A stretch of DNA of 64,000 nt from CAVTQY01 sp963736975 (GCA_963736975.1 CAVTQY010000002.1:992001-1056000), one strand, 5' to 3'. Positions 27,450 through 39,021 are shown, counted from the first letter of the stretch. Program-made: numbers and translations. The notes: a model not told the origin generated them from the letters alone.

Positions 27450-29855
27450 CTACGCCGCCTCCACGCTCACGGTGTAATCGCGTCCGAGCCATTGACCGCT
27501 CGCGGCATCCCGCCAGGTGAAAGCGACGCGGCTACCTTCCGCCATTTTGTCTGTAGGCAGGTCCATGCTGTGCACACCGAGCCCGGTATCTGATGTCGGA
27601 CTGTCCGTGGTCGTCGTCCACCGGTCGGTGCTCCAGTGCACGATAGCGGGCGATGGCAGATCGATCCGCAGCACGCGGCCGGGCGGAATCGTCTCGGCTC
27701 GCCAGTTCGGTCGCCAGGGCCGGCAACGTGGCGTATGCATGGCCTTGACATAACGCCGCACCGTCTGCGGTGGCATGTCGAACACCGCGCCTTCCGCCAG
27801 AGAGCGAAGTAATTTCACATGCTCCGCATGCGCCCAGACCAGCGGCATTGCCGACCCGCTTGGCCGGCCGGGGAACAACTCACGCTGGGGTATCGCCGGA
27901 CCGTCCCACACCTGCTCGGGCAGCAGCCCGCCCTCGCTCGCACAGGCTTCGAACACTGCAAGCAGCCGCTCCGCCTCCGCCCGGCGCCCGGCGGCCATTT
28001 CCACATGCGCCCGCTCCGCGATCAACAGCGGCCACGGGCGGCCGATACCAGTACCGTCATACGCGCTGCCATCCGCCTTCTCGCCATAACCGTCGCCATT
28101 GTAACGGCACCAGACCGGACCCTGCGGCAGGTCCGCGCGCAGCAGGTGATCGATCACTTTGATCGTATCGACGATCCGCAGATCGTCGGCCGCGCGCAAT
28201 CCAAAGCGCACCAGCGCCAACGCATCCGGGCTCACCAGCTCGCTGCCCGGTTGCAGTCCGCCGCTATCGCGGTTGCGGATCTGCACCAGCTCATTCGGCG
28301 CGGCGCGCGATTCGCCCTCAAGGCTTGCGGCAACGCGGATGTAATAGCCGGCCACCCCCACTTCCGCCGCAAGCGGCGTGCCGGTGACATAAATCCACGG
28401 TTCGATCTGCTCGTTCCACGCGTCCGCGGTGTCGCGCAGGATCTCGGCGTCACACGCCGCCTCCACCGCTTCCGCGATGTCCGCCGCGGCGAGCAGTCCG
28501 GCGATCTGCACGGCCAGCGTGAAGGGGGTGTAACCGGCGTCCTCCTCCCATCGGTCCTGATCCGTCACCGGCCCGTGGCGCAGCACGAAACCGGCGGCGG
28601 CACGCACCATGGGCCAGTATTCGCGTAGGGCAGGGCGCGGCAGTTCGCCCTGCCGCCAGGCAAGATCGAGCAGCAGGATCGGGAAAGCGCACTCGTCGAG
28701 CTGCAAGCCTCGCCAATAGGGCGTGCCGTCCAGCCAGCAATTCTGCGGCCAGCTTCCGTCTGCTTCCTGGACGGTGCGCAGATAGCGCAGCACGCGCCGT
28801 ACCTCGCCATGCGCCCCGGCGGCGAGCAGTCCCCCGGCGGTCTGCACCAGGTCGCGCGGCCAAACCAGATGGTAGCCGCCAATATCGTCGTCGCCCTTCG
28901 TGGCGCCCCACGGGATCGAGAGGCTGGCGATCAGGCCGCCCGGAAAGGTCGGGCTCTCATGCGCGCGCAACACCGCGGTGCTGATACGGTAGGTATTGCG
29001 ACTCACCGGCTTGCCGTTGCCTGCGTTGACATCCACTCGCCGGTCGAACGAGCGCAGCCGCGCCTGCCAGGCGCGCCAGTCGGCGGCGTATTCTTCGACT
29101 GCGCCTTCAAAACTGTGGTTGAGGCTGGCGCGTACCCGAAATGCCGCTTCCGCCGCGCTGCGCCCGAAGCCGAGCGCAAGCACGGCGCTCGAGGTTTCGC
29201 TCAGTGCGATCTCGGCGGTCAACGCGACATTGCCGTCCGTGGCGCGATCGTAAATATCGACCAGCCGGCCGTGCGCCTGCAGTTGCTGCCAACCGTCGCT
29301 GGCGCCGACGAAACCGACCGAGCAGGCGGGAAACGCACGGTCTGCACCCAGCGCGAGGTATGTGCCGTCGCCGCCGGCGAACAGCATCTGATATCCTTTA
29401 TACGTATCAACCCACGCCGTGTTATGCGCGCCGGCATTGACGAGATGTGGCGCGAGCAACGCGAACAGCCGCAGCGGGGCTCCGTTCGTTTCCAGCGTGA
29501 TCCGCTGCAGCACGACATCATGGCGCGGATCGGAGATGACCCGCTTGACAATCCGGTATCGCCCGCCCTGGTGGCTGTTGGTGAGCCGGTACGCAGGAAC
29601 GCCATCCTCCAGCGTCTCCACCAGGGACGTGCAGTCGCGTTTTTCTTCGGAGAAGAACCCGGCATCGTCGGTGAGGATGAAGCCGAAATCGCGTGTGCAG
29701 GCCTGATCGACGCGCGGATAATAGATCTCGTTCAGGATGCCATGGCTCAGCGTGAACCAAACCCGGCTCACGGCTGACAGCGCGGTCCCGACGCCGGTCT
29801 TCGCGCTGGAGGTCCAGCGTCCGGGAATGCCTGGGCGGCCTGGCGCATCGGTCAT
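27450..29855 (-). CDS. Glycoside hydrolase family 15 glucoamylase
   Basis: This 801-residue protein has the bacterial GH15 layout: an N-terminal beta-sandwich (VWFTLSHGILNEIYYPRVD), an (alpha/alpha)6 barrel with WPRDLVQTAGGLLA and the general-acid region GLQLDECAF, and the second catalytic region EGGLLPEQVWDG. A C-terminal beta domain follows. It releases glucose from alpha-1,4-glucans. No signal peptide is visible (MTDAPGRPGIPGRW), so it may act on glycogen or maltodextrin inside the cell. It is intact. Confidence 0.93.
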   Translation of the reverse strand: MTDAPGRPGIPGRWTSSAKTGVGTALSAVSRVWFTLSHGILNEIYYPRVDQACTRDFGFILTDDAGFFSEEKRDCTSLVETLEDGVPAYRLTNSHQGGRYRIVKRVISDPRHDVVLQRITLETNGAPLRLFALLAPHLVNAGAHNTAWVDTYKGYQMLFAGGDGTYLALGADRAFPACSVGFVGASDGWQQLQAHGRLVDIYDRATDGNVALTAEIALSETSSAVLALGFGRSAAEAAFRVRASLNHSFEGAVEEYAADWRAWQARLRSFDRRVDVNAGNGKPVSRNTYRISTAVLRAHESPTFPGGLIASLSIPWGATKGDDDIGGYHLVWPRDLVQTAGGLLAAGAHGEVRRVLRYLRTVQEADGSWPQNCWLDGTPYWRGLQLDECAFPILLLDLAWRQGELPRPALREYWPMVRAAAGFVLRHGPVTDQDRWEEDAGYTPFTLAVQIAGLLAAADIAEAVEAACDAEILRDTADAWNEQIEPWIYVTGTPLAAEVGVAGYYIRVAASLEGESRAAPNELVQIRNRDSGGLQPGSELVSPDALALVRFGLRAADDLRIVDTIKVIDHLLRADLPQGPVWCRYNGDGYGEKADGSAYDGTGIGRPWPLLIAERAHVEMAAGRRAEAERLLAVFEACASEGGLLPEQVWDGPAIPQRELFPGRPSGSAMPLVWAHAEHVKLLRSLAEGAVFDMPPQTVRRYVKAMHTPRCRPWRPNWRAETIPPGRVLRIDLPSPAIVHWSTDRWTTTTDSPTSDTGLGVHSMDLPTDKMAEGSRVAFTWRDAASGQWLGRDYTVSVEAA

Positions 29856-30015
29856 AAGGTGCCTTCCGGAGACATAGGGTGGTCAATCTATAGGTTGGGT
29901 GATTACGAAGTGGTCAAGGCGGGTCGCCGACCTGCGCGCACACCGAACCGCACCCTTAACCAGGCAAATTACGGCGACGGATCGACGCTGTCGGCCGTAA
30001 TGGTGCCGTCACCCG

Positions 30016-31035
30016 CTACGTCATCCAACTGGGCAGCGGGAGATTCTTCGAGCGCAAGAACTCCATGTTGAACAGCTTGGACTGATAGCGCCCGCCGCCG
30101 TCGGCAAGGATCGTCACTATTGTGTGGCCCGGGCCCAATGCCCTTGCCACCCGCACGGCGGAAGCAACGTTGATCCCTGAAGACGTGCCGACCGACAGTC
30201 CTTCGTGGATCAGCAGGTCGAAGATATGTTCCAGCGCCTCCGGATCGGGGATTTTCTCAGCGTCGTCGATGGGCGCTCCTTCCAGATTGCCCGGTACACG
30301 CGACTGCCCGATGCCTTCGGTGATTGAGCTGCCGGTGACAGTCATCTCCTGTCCCTTGACCCATTCGTAGAGGGCGCTCCCTTCCGGGTCTGCCAGCACG
30401 ATCCGCGCCTTCGGGTTCCGTTCCTTCAAGGCGAACGCCACGCCGGCCAATGTCCCCCCGGTACCGGCGGCGCAGGTGAACGCATCGACCTTACCCTCGG
30501 TCTGCTCCCAGATCTCGGGTCCGGTGAAAGCCCGGTGCCCCTCGCGATTGGCCAGGTTGTCGAACTGGTTGGCCCAGATCACGTTGCCTTGCCCGGCGGC
30601 CATCTCCTCGGCCATCCGCCGCGAGACATGCACGTAGTTGCCAGGATCGCGGTACGGCTTGGCCGGCACCAGGCGCAAATCGGCGCCGATCATGCGCAGG
30701 AAGTCGATCTTCTCCTTGCTCTGGGTCTCCGGCATCACGATGACCGAGCGGTAGCCGCGGGCGTTGCCCACCAAAGTCAAGCCGATCCCGGTGTTGCCCG
30801 CCGTGCCCTCGACGATCGTGCCGCCCGGCCGTAATTCCCCGCGCTTTTCCGCATCGGCGATGATGTAGAGCCCGGTGCGGTCCTTGACCGAGCCGCCTGG
30901 GCTCATGAACTCGGCCTTGCCAAGAATGGTGCAGCCGGTGGCCTCGGAGGCCTGGCGTAGCCGTATCAACGGGGTCTGCCCGATTGCCTCGGCCAGCCCT
31001 GCCTGCCAGCGTGTGCCGTGATAGAACTGCGTCAT
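30016..31035 (-). CDS. cysK: Cysteine synthase A
   Basis: This 339-residue PLP enzyme makes cysteine from O-acetylserine and sulfide. The PLP lysine is K51 in MSPGGSVKDRTGL, and EGTAGNTGIGL and GTGGTLAGVA are the substrate and phosphate loops. The ATG at 31035 follows GAGGAATAAG. The form with QFYHGTRWQAGL at the start is a somewhat longer branch of the cysteine synthase family. It is divergent from a rhodanese gene with 28 bases between starts, which links both to sulfur metabolism. Confidence 0.92.
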   Translation of the reverse strand: MTQFYHGTRWQAGLAEAIGQTPLIRLRQASEATGCTILGKAEFMSPGGSVKDRTGLYIIADAEKRGELRPGGTIVEGTAGNTGIGLTLVGNARGYRSVIVMPETQSKEKIDFLRMIGADLRLVPAKPYRDPGNYVHVSRRMAEEMAAGQGNVIWANQFDNLANREGHRAFTGPEIWEQTEGKVDAFTCAAGTGGTLAGVAFALKERNPKARIVLADPEGSALYEWVKGQEMTVTGSSITEGIGQSRVPGNLEGAPIDDAEKIPDPEALEHIFDLLIHEGLSVGTSSGINVASAVRVARALGPGHTIVTILADGGGRYQSKLFNMEFLRSKNLPLPSWMT

Positions 31036-31063
31036 CTTATTCCTCGCAGTCGGAGGTCCAAGG

Positions 31064-31474
31064 ATGGTCGAGAATGTGCCCCCTGCCCAGGTCTGGAAAG
31101 CCCTCAAGTCCAACCCGCAAGCACAACTGGTCGATGTGCGCACGGACGCGGAATGGAACTTTGTCGGCATCCCCGATCTCGCCGCGGCCGGCAAGCAAGC
31201 TGTGCTGATCCCATGGCAGGTCTATCCCAGCATGCAGGTGAACACCCGTTTCGCCGATCACCTGAAGGAGGCGGGTTTCGTGCCGGAGCAGCATTTGTAT
31301 TTCATCTGCCGCACCGGCGGCCGCAGCGCGGCCGCGGCGCAGGCGGCCGAGCAGGCCGGCTTCCCGCATGCCTACAATGTCGTCGATGGGTTCGAGGGTC
31401 CGCCCGATCCGGCCGGCCATCGCGGCACTCAGGCCGGCTGGAAGGCCGAGGGGCTACCCTGGCGGCAGAAGTGA
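31064..31474 (+). CDS. Rhodanese-like sulfurtransferase
   Basis: This 136-residue single-domain rhodanese has AQLVDVRTDAEWNFVGIPDL near the start and the catalytic cysteine C82 in FICRTGGRSAAAAQ. It would carry sulfane sulfur as a persulfide. Its start is 28 bases from that of cysK on the other strand, so the two share a regulatory region. Confidence 0.9.
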   Translation: MVENVPPAQVWKALKSNPQAQLVDVRTDAEWNFVGIPDLAAAGKQAVLIPWQVYPSMQVNTRFADHLKEAGFVPEQHLYFICRTGGRSAAAAQAAEQAGFPHAYNVVDGFEGPPDPAGHRGTQAGWKAEGLPWRQK

Positions 31475-31480
31475 GGTCCT

Positions 31481-31611
31481 CATCCGGTTCGCTGTGCGAA
31501 CCGACCTCTCCCGCAAACGGGAGAGGGTATGTTGACTGACACCACCCAATCCACCTCTCCCGCTGGCGGAAGAGATGGCCGCGCAGCGCGCGGCGGGTGA
31601 AGGCTGAGGGC
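31481..31611. repeat. Intergenic palindromic repeat, REP-like
   Basis: Two hairpins in tandem, GGTTCGC-TGT-GCGAACC (31486-31502) and CCTCTCCCG-CAAA-CGGGAGAGG (31505-31526), are followed by a degenerate second CTCTCCCGC unit (31556 onward) and a GCGCAGCGCGC stretch. This form is common between genes in Acetobacteraceae and relatives. It may act as a transcription terminator or mRNA stabiliser for the rhodanese gene. Confidence 0.6.
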
Positions 31612-31616
31612 ACGCC

Positions 31617-32669
31617 ATGACGCCGCTGGCCCTGTTTCACCACCTCGCATTCGCCGGCTGCCTTGCTCTGCTCTCGGCCGTGCTGGTCCGCGGGATGATC
31701 GCGGTTCGGGTGATGGATGCGCCGGATCTGCGGAAGTCTCATGACCGTCCCACGCCGAAGGGCGGCGGCGTCGGGATCGTGGCGGCCTTCCTCGTGGGCA
31801 TCGTCGTGCTTTACCGCTTCGCCCAGTTCTCCCGGCTGGCAGAGCCGTATTTTCTGGGCGTGATCGCCGCCTCGGTGCTGATCGCGATCGTCTCCTTCCT
31901 GGACGATCTGTGGGACTGGCCGTTCGCGGTGAAACTCGGGGCGCAATTGCTTGCCGCGCTGGCTGCAGTGGGCAGCGGTGTCTATGTCATGGATTACCGC
32001 TTGCCCTATGTTGGGCCGCTCTATGTCGGCTGGATCGGCGGCCCGGCAACCCTCGCCTGGATCCTGTTCGTCACCAATGCGATGAACTTCATCGACGGGC
32101 TGGATGGCCTGTGCGGCGGCGTGGCCCTGATCGCGGCCGCCTTCCTGGCCGGAATCGGCGCCGCCCATGGGGGTTGGTTCGCGTACTTCGCTGCTCTGCT
32201 GCTGGCGGCCGGGCTGATCGGCTTTCTGCCGTTCAACTTTCCCCGCGCCCGCATTTTCATGGGCGATGTCGGCAGCCAGTTCTGCGGTTTCGTGCTGGCC
32301 GTGCTGGGCGTCGTGGCCAGCCGCTTCGACGGCGTCGAACTGTCGCTGCTGCTGGTTCCAATGCTGCTGTCGGGCGTGCTGTTCGACGTGCTGTTCACGT
32401 TGTGCCGCCGGGCGCTGCGGGGCGAGCGGCTGACCGCCCCGCATCGGGGCCATCTCTATCAGGTGGCGCAGCGCTCGGGCCTGCCGGCCCCGGCGATCGC
32501 AATGATCCATTGGGGCTTTGCGGTGTTCGGCGGCCTCTGTTGCCTGTTGTTCCTGGCCGCGCCGTCGCCGTTCAAACCATACGTTCCTCTGATCGCACTG
32601 CTGCCGCAACTCGTTTGGCTGGGCTTCGTGACGGCTCGTGCGCGCGGCGCCGGTATCAGCCGGTGGTAG
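31617..32669 (+). CDS. Polyprenyl-phosphate N-acetylhexosamine-1-phosphate transferase (WecA/MraY superfamily)
   Basis: This 350-residue membrane protein has about ten hydrophobic segments. It carries the superfamily motifs DAPDLRKSHDRPTPKGGG, FLDDLWDWPF, the NAMNFIDGLDGL catalytic loop and ARIFMGDVGSQF. It would transfer a sugar 1-phosphate from a UDP-sugar to undecaprenyl phosphate, the first step in assembling O-antigen or exopolysaccharide units. MraY itself is less likely because no cell-wall cluster surrounds it. Its end overlaps the convergent MFS gene by 14 bases. Confidence 0.88.
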   Translation: MTPLALFHHLAFAGCLALLSAVLVRGMIAVRVMDAPDLRKSHDRPTPKGGGVGIVAAFLVGIVVLYRFAQFSRLAEPYFLGVIAASVLIAIVSFLDDLWDWPFAVKLGAQLLAALAAVGSGVYVMDYRLPYVGPLYVGWIGGPATLAWILFVTNAMNFIDGLDGLCGGVALIAAAFLAGIGAAHGGWFAYFAALLLAAGLIGFLPFNFPRARIFMGDVGSQFCGFVLAVLGVVASRFDGVELSLLLVPMLLSGVLFDVLFTLCRRALRGERLTAPHRGHLYQVAQRSGLPAPAIAMIHWGFAVFGGLCCLLFLAAPSPFKPYVPLIALLPQLVWLGFVTARARGAGISRW

Positions 32670-33976
32670 GCGCCAAATTCGTCGCTGCGAGTATCAGGCC
32701 GCCGGCAGCAATCAGGACGACGATCACCACCATGCCGGCGCGCTGGCTGGCGGTGGCGGCCGTGATGAGACCGAGCGCCATCGGGCCGAAGAACCCGGTT
32801 ACGCGGCCGGACAATGCGTACAGCCCGAAAAACGCATTGCGCTCGCCAGCGGGCGCGAGCCGGGCCATGAGGCTGCGGCTGGCGGACTGGGCGGGGCCGA
32901 CAAAGACTCCGAGAGGCACGGCCAAAGCCCAGAATGTGGTGGCCGAGCGCGCCAGCAGAACCAACAGTCCGAGCCCGGCGAGTGCACCGAGCGAAATCAG
33001 GATGACTGCCTTGTCGCCGATACGGTCCTGAACCGTCGCGAAGCCCAGCGCGCCAAGTCCTGCCGTGACATTTAGCGCGATGCCCAGTATCAAAGTGTGA
33101 TTCGCATCGAATCCAAACGTACCAGCAGCGAAAATCGCACCAAACGCAAATAATGTGGTGAGCCCATCCGTATAGAGCATGCGGGCGATCAGAAACCGCA
33201 CGAGTGCTGGGCTCCGCGCTGCCGAACCCAGGGCAGATCTTAAGCCGGCCGTTCCGTGACGCAGCGCCGCCCGCCACGACCGCCGCGTGCTTGCGGGCGC
33301 CCAAACGACGACTGGCCAGGAAAATAATGCGATCCATGCGGCGGCAAAGAGCGCCGTTGCGCGTACCGGCCCGGCCTCTACGGAGGACAAGCCGAACGGG
33401 GCTGGGCGTGCACCCACCAACAAGGTCAGGCAGAGGCCAAGGCAGATCAAACCGCCGACATAGCCGGACCCCCAGGCCAGACCGGAGACTTGTCCGATCC
33501 GACCGGCCGGCGCGATGTCCGGCAACATGGCATTGTAGAAGACCACGGCGAGTTCGAATGCGACCGTGCCGGTGGCGACCAGCACCAGGGCCGGCGTTGC
33601 GTCAGCCGGATGTGGATGAACAAACCACAGTCCGGCCGTGCAAGCGACCATCACTGTCGTGAGCCCTGCCAACATGCTGCGCCGGTATCCGCCATGGTCG
33701 GCGATCGCCCCCAGCGGCGCGGCGATCACAGCGACGGCAAACCCCGCCAGGCTTTGCGCTACAGCCCAGTAAGCGGTACCTTCCGCAACGCTGCTTGCCA
33801 CGGCGCGCACGAAGTAGGTGGCAAAGATGAATGTCACCACCACTGTGCTGAAGGCGCTGTAGGCGAAGTCGTACAGACACCATGCAGCGATCTGTACATG
33901 ATATCGAGTATCGACGCCGATAACGTCCGTTTCAGGCAGACGCGAGTTTGCCGCGTTGATTGTCGGTCGCGGTCAT
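32656..33976 (-). CDS. MFS transporter, UMF1/Atg22-like (frameshift near the start)
   Basis: The conserved first helix AAWCLYDFAYSAFSTVVVTF is in frame with the rest of the gene, but no usual start codon precedes it in that frame. An ATG at 33976, ten bases after the MarR stop, begins MTATDNQRGKLA in another frame. A single-base change between about 33900 and 33960 would join them into a normal UMF1 N-terminus. Without repair, the first in-frame start is a GTG inside helix 1. The protein has twelve predicted helices and ends AATNLAPTTG. It is coupled to a MarR gene, which probably controls it. The substrate is unknown. Confidence 0.8.
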
Positions 33977-33986
33977 CAACCGCCGG

Positions 33987-34391
33987 TCAGGTAGCGGTCG
34001 CTGCAGCCCGGCGCGGATGGGGTTCGGCCGTCGAACTGCCGCCTTTCTTGGCGGCAGCCGCCGCTTCGGTCATGATGGCGCGCAAATCGCGCAGGAACGC
34101 CGCGCCTTTCAGCGTACGTTGCACCAACACGCTGCGACGATCGAGCGGATCCACCTTCCGGCGCGCGAGGTCGAGTTCACCCAGACGGTCGAGCGCACGG
34201 GTGATTGCCGGCTTGGATACGTGCAGGTCAGCGGCAAGACCACGTACCGTGTGTGCACCGTCCTGCAGATAGCAGGTCAGAAAAACGCCCAGTTGGCGTG
34301 CGGACAGATCCGGTCCGTCCCGTCGCACCAGTGCGACGACGGTATCCCTCAAAATGCCGACCAGTTGGTCCGGAGCGGGAGGCGTTGCCAT
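33987..34391 (-). CDS. MarR-family transcriptional regulator
   Basis: The ATG at 34391 has AAAGGG upstream and begins MATPPAPDQLVGILRD. The winged helix includes LSARQLGVFLTCY, VRGLAADLHVSKPAITRAL and RRKVDPLDRRSVLVQ. The protein has about 134 residues. Ten bases separate it from the MFS gene downstream, so it most likely represses that exporter and releases it when a ligand binds. Confidence 0.88.
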   Translation of the reverse strand: MATPPAPDQLVGILRDTVVALVRRDGPDLSARQLGVFLTCYLQDGAHTVRGLAADLHVSKPAITRALDRLGELDLARRKVDPLDRRSVLVQRTLKGAAFLRDLRAIMTEAAAAAKKGGSSTAEPHPRRAAATAT

Positions 34392-34515
34392 GATCAACCC
34401 TTTCATTGGAAGCTTTGGTGTCCCGCGCGGGCACGAGGCGACCCGAACCCTCGGGTCCACGAAGGGCGCACATCCAGGCAACCATATCGCCCGCCCGCGA
34501 TTCGTTGCACGCCCC

Positions 34516-35937
34516 TCACGACGATGTTACCAGCCTGTTCCGGTTTGGCCCTGCATTCGCGAAACGTTCAGCAAGCGCGGCGAACACGCCGCGAATTGCC
34601 TGCGCCTCGCCCCCTTCGGGTCGGCCCGGCTGTGACTGATCGTTCCATGCGTATAGATCGAAATGCCCCCAGGGCGCAAGCGGCGTAATGAAACGTTTCA
34701 AGAACAAGGCTGCGACCACCGCGCCCGCAAAGGGTTTCGATGAAACGTTATTCATTTCAGCAATCGAACTGGAAAGCCACAATTCATAACCGTCCCACAG
34801 CGGCAATCGCCAGAATGGATCATGCCGCGCGTTAGCACTTTGTAACAATGTCGTGGCCCAGGGGTCATCGTTACAGAAAAATGCCGGCAGTTCAGGGCCG
34901 AGAGCTACCCTTGCTGCCCCGGTCAGCGTAGCGAAATCCAGGATCAGATCCGGCGATTCCTCGCTCGCCTCCGACAGCAGATCGCACAGGACGAGTCGAC
35001 CCTCGGCATCCGTGTTGCCGATCTCAACGGTACGGCCGCTGCGGGTGCGTATCACGTCGAGCGGGCGCATCGCGCGGCCGGAAATGGAATTCTCGACACA
35101 GCCGATCCGCACTACCAAGCGAACCGGCAGGTCGGCCTCCATGATCAACCGGCCCAATCCCAATGCGGTCGCAGCGCCTCCCATGTCCTTCTTCATGCGC
35201 AGCATGCCTGCCGATGGTTTCAGGTCGTAGCCACCGGTGTCGAAGCAGACTCCTTTGCCGCACAACGACACCAGGGGGGCGCTTTCGTGTGCCGCGCTGC
35301 CCGACCAGCGGAAGGTTGCAACCCGCGGTGCCCGGTCCGAGCCTCGGCCAACAGCGGCGACGGTGGGATAGTGTTCGTCGAGCTCTTCGCCGGCCAGGAT
35401 CGTGGCCGATGCGCCATAGCGCCGGCCCAGCGTCACTGCCGCATCGGCCAGCTCGGTCGGCCCAAGCATGTTGGCAGGCATGTTGACGAGGTCGCGCACC
35501 ATCCAGATGGCGCCGGCTTCACTGAGCGTGCGTTCTCGCCCATTCGACGCGAACAGACGAGCGGGAGCGCGGCCCGCCGGCTTGCGGCTGACGAAACGAT
35601 AAGCCCCGAGGCAGAATCCCAGTGTCGCGCTATCGGGATCGAAATCACCCGGCTCGAGACGCCAGTCCGAGCCCTCAGGCAGTCGGAAAGCGAGGCCGCC
35701 GAAACTCCACGGCGTGCGATCCTCCCCGAGACCCCAGACTGCCCCGGCAAGCCCGTCTTTTGCCGGAAGAAAAGCGAGCTTCTGTGCGGCTGCCGTGAAT
35801 CCCGTAGCGCGCAAGAATGCCGCCTGATCAGGCGGCAATTTGTCGAGAAAACCTGCAAGTCCCTGCGGACGCACTGCGTACAACGGATGCGTGCCTTCCG
35901 GACCGGAGAGCACGCAATCAAGTCGTCGGTCGGACAT
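34516..35937 (-). CDS. M17-family leucyl aminopeptidase
   Basis: This 473-residue cytosolic aminopeptidase has the metal- and substrate-binding segments SLCGKGVCFDTGGYDLKP and MKKDMGGAA, and the family signature NTDAEGRL. The C-terminus GHFDLYAWNDQSQPGRPEGG is typical of the alphaproteobacterial PepA-like branch. It removes N-terminal residues during peptide turnover. The start MSDRRLDCVLSGPEG is an ATG at 35937; a longer upstream reading lacks similarity. Confidence 0.92.
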   Translation of the reverse strand: MSDRRLDCVLSGPEGTHPLYAVRPQGLAGFLDKLPPDQAAFLRATGFTAAAQKLAFLPAKDGLAGAVWGLGEDRTPWSFGGLAFRLPEGSDWRLEPGDFDPDSATLGFCLGAYRFVSRKPAGRAPARLFASNGRERTLSEAGAIWMVRDLVNMPANMLGPTELADAAVTLGRRYGASATILAGEELDEHYPTVAAVGRGSDRAPRVATFRWSGSAAHESAPLVSLCGKGVCFDTGGYDLKPSAGMLRMKKDMGGAATALGLGRLIMEADLPVRLVVRIGCVENSISGRAMRPLDVIRTRSGRTVEIGNTDAEGRLVLCDLLSEASEESPDLILDFATLTGAARVALGPELPAFFCNDDPWATTLLQSANARHDPFWRLPLWDGYELWLSSSIAEMNNVSSKPFAGAVVAALFLKRFITPLAPWGHFDLYAWNDQSQPGRPEGGEAQAIRGVFAALAERFANAGPNRNRLVTSS

Positions 35938-36087
35938 GGCGGTGGGTCCCTGACGATGGTCTGAAGGACAGTGCGCCGGAAGCGTCTCACGTAAAACCGC
36001 CCCTCCGTTCCGGGGCACAGGTGAATTTTGCAGGGCGGGGCTGAGGATTTGCCATCGCTTCGGAATCGGTAAGCTTGCTAAGGACAG

Positions 36088-37077
36088 GTGGCGTGCGGTC
36101 GCGCACCGAACTTCGGCCCGAACATGGTGATGCGAGACATGCCATCGGCTCAAGTCGTGGCGGCGGCGAATCCGCGGGTCGCGCGCTCCCCGGCGATCAG
36201 TCGCGAACGGGGCTTGTTCCTGGTCCTTTGCTTCGTCTGGGGCACGACTTGGCTTGCCATGAAGGTGGGCATCGCCGATGTGCCGCCCGGATTGTTCGCC
36301 GGTACGCGGTGGACGACCGCCGGCTTCGTGCTGCTGCTTTGGCGAAAGGCGCGCGGAGAGCCTGTTGCCGTACCGTTCCGGTTGCGCGCGCGGTTGCTGC
36401 TCGTGTCTGTGCTGATGGTGGCCGCGAACCAGGTCATTCAGCTTTATGGCCTCCGTTTCGTGACGGCGGGGCTGGCCGCGGTGCTGAGTTCGGCGCTGAC
36501 GCCGATTTCGCTGCTTGGCTTCAGCGTGATGCTCGGGCAGGAGCGTTTCGATCGGCGGCAGGCAGCGGCGATTGCTGTCGGGGTGGCCGGGATCCTGACA
36601 TTGTTCGGTCCCAAGGCGCTGAACGGCGAACTGGGCTGGCCAGAGGCCCTGGGCGCGGCGGGAGTCATCGTCGGCTGTCTTTGCTATTCGCTCGGTTCCG
36701 TGCTGGCGCGTCCTCTGATGCGGACGCTGCCGCCGGGCGAAGTCGCTGCGGTCACGAATTTCGTCGGTGGTCTGGTCCTGCTGGTTGCCGCGCTGACGTT
36801 CGAACCTGGCGCGGCGGCAGCCCTCGTCCGGCCGTGGAGCCTTCCCGCGGTACTGGCTTGGCTTTGGCTGCTGCTGCCGGGTTCGCTCGGGGCGACGGTG
36901 ATCTATTTCCTGCTCGTCCGGGATTGGGGCGCCAGCCGGACCGGGTCCTACGCCTTCGTTTCGCCGGTCTTGGCCGTGGTGCTCGGCATGTGGCTCTTTG
37001 GCGAATGGGTGAGTGGTGAGGACGTGGTCGGCATGGCGTTGATGCTGGTTTCGGCGGCGATGGTGCTGCGGCGTTGA
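36088..37077 (+). CDS. EamA/DMT-family transporter
   Basis: This exporter of up to 329 residues has ten predicted membrane helices in two EamA repeats, the first beginning LFLVLCFVWGTTWLAMKVG and the second SLGSVLARPLM. Such proteins export small metabolites. The start is uncertain: a GTG at 36088 has AAGGA close upstream, while ATGs at 36124, 36130 and 36139 give a shorter cytoplasmic tail. It precedes the rRNA operon. Confidence 0.88.
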   Translation: MACGRAPNFGPNMVMRDMPSAQVVAAANPRVARSPAISRERGLFLVLCFVWGTTWLAMKVGIADVPPGLFAGTRWTTAGFVLLLWRKARGEPVAVPFRLRARLLLVSVLMVAANQVIQLYGLRFVTAGLAAVLSSALTPISLLGFSVMLGQERFDRRQAAAIAVGVAGILTLFGPKALNGELGWPEALGAAGVIVGCLCYSLGSVLARPLMRTLPPGEVAAVTNFVGGLVLLVAALTFEPGAAAALVRPWSLPAVLAWLWLLLPGSLGATVIYFLLVRDWGASRTGSYAFVSPVLAVVLGMWLFGEWVSGEDVVGMALMLVSAAMVLRR

Positions 37078-37128
37078 TATGCCGCGCGCGCGTGGAAATC
37101 ACCCCGTGGGAATCACCATGTCACAGCG

Positions 37129-37157
37129 TTGACACCTCGATCCACGAAGACTAGATA
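37129..37157 (+). promoter_or_regulatory. rRNA operon promoter
   Basis: TTGACA (37129-37134), a 17-base spacer and TAGATA (37152-37157) form a near-consensus sigma-70 promoter about 330 bases before the 16S gene. The next 35-40 bases lead into the conserved leader block. Confidence 0.75.
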
Positions 37158-37191
37158 GCGGCTCCCGATGCGGCCGGCATGGTCGGCATCC

Positions 37192-37226
37192 GTTCTTTGA
37201 CAATTATATCTGCTGAGGAAGGGATA
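37192..37226 (+). promoter_or_regulatory. Conserved rRNA leader (antitermination/processing block)
   Basis: GTTCTTTGACAATTATATC followed by TGAGGAAGGGATACG resembles the leader element found before 16S genes in many alphaproteobacteria, where it is thought to serve antitermination and early processing. Its TTGACA could also be a second promoter, but no good -10 follows. Confidence 0.45.
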
Positions 37227-37485
37227 CGTTGGCGGCGTCCTTGGGGCTTGTTTTGTGTGGCCTGATGGATGTGGAGGATTGGCGGGTTTGGGCTGGGTTA
37301 AGCCTGGGCTTGTTGGTTTTCTGCTGGGCGTTGTTGTTGCGTATCTTGATGGAAGATAAGCGTAATGATGCTTGGTGGTTTTCTGTTTGGTTCGTTTGCG
37401 TGAGCGGCGGATTGGATGGGGGACTGGCGAGTTCGGGTTAGCTCTGTTCGTTATGCGTTGTGGCGGTTGGTCATGGCGTATGATG

Positions 37486-39005
<1,520 letters not shown>

Positions 39006-39021
39006 AAGGACGGGTGCTGAA

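Noticed and set aside
31486..31526. CRISPR-like repeat near the rhodanese gene
   Set aside because: There are two different hairpins and a degenerate third unit, with no regular spacers and no cas genes. It is an intergenic palindromic repeat.
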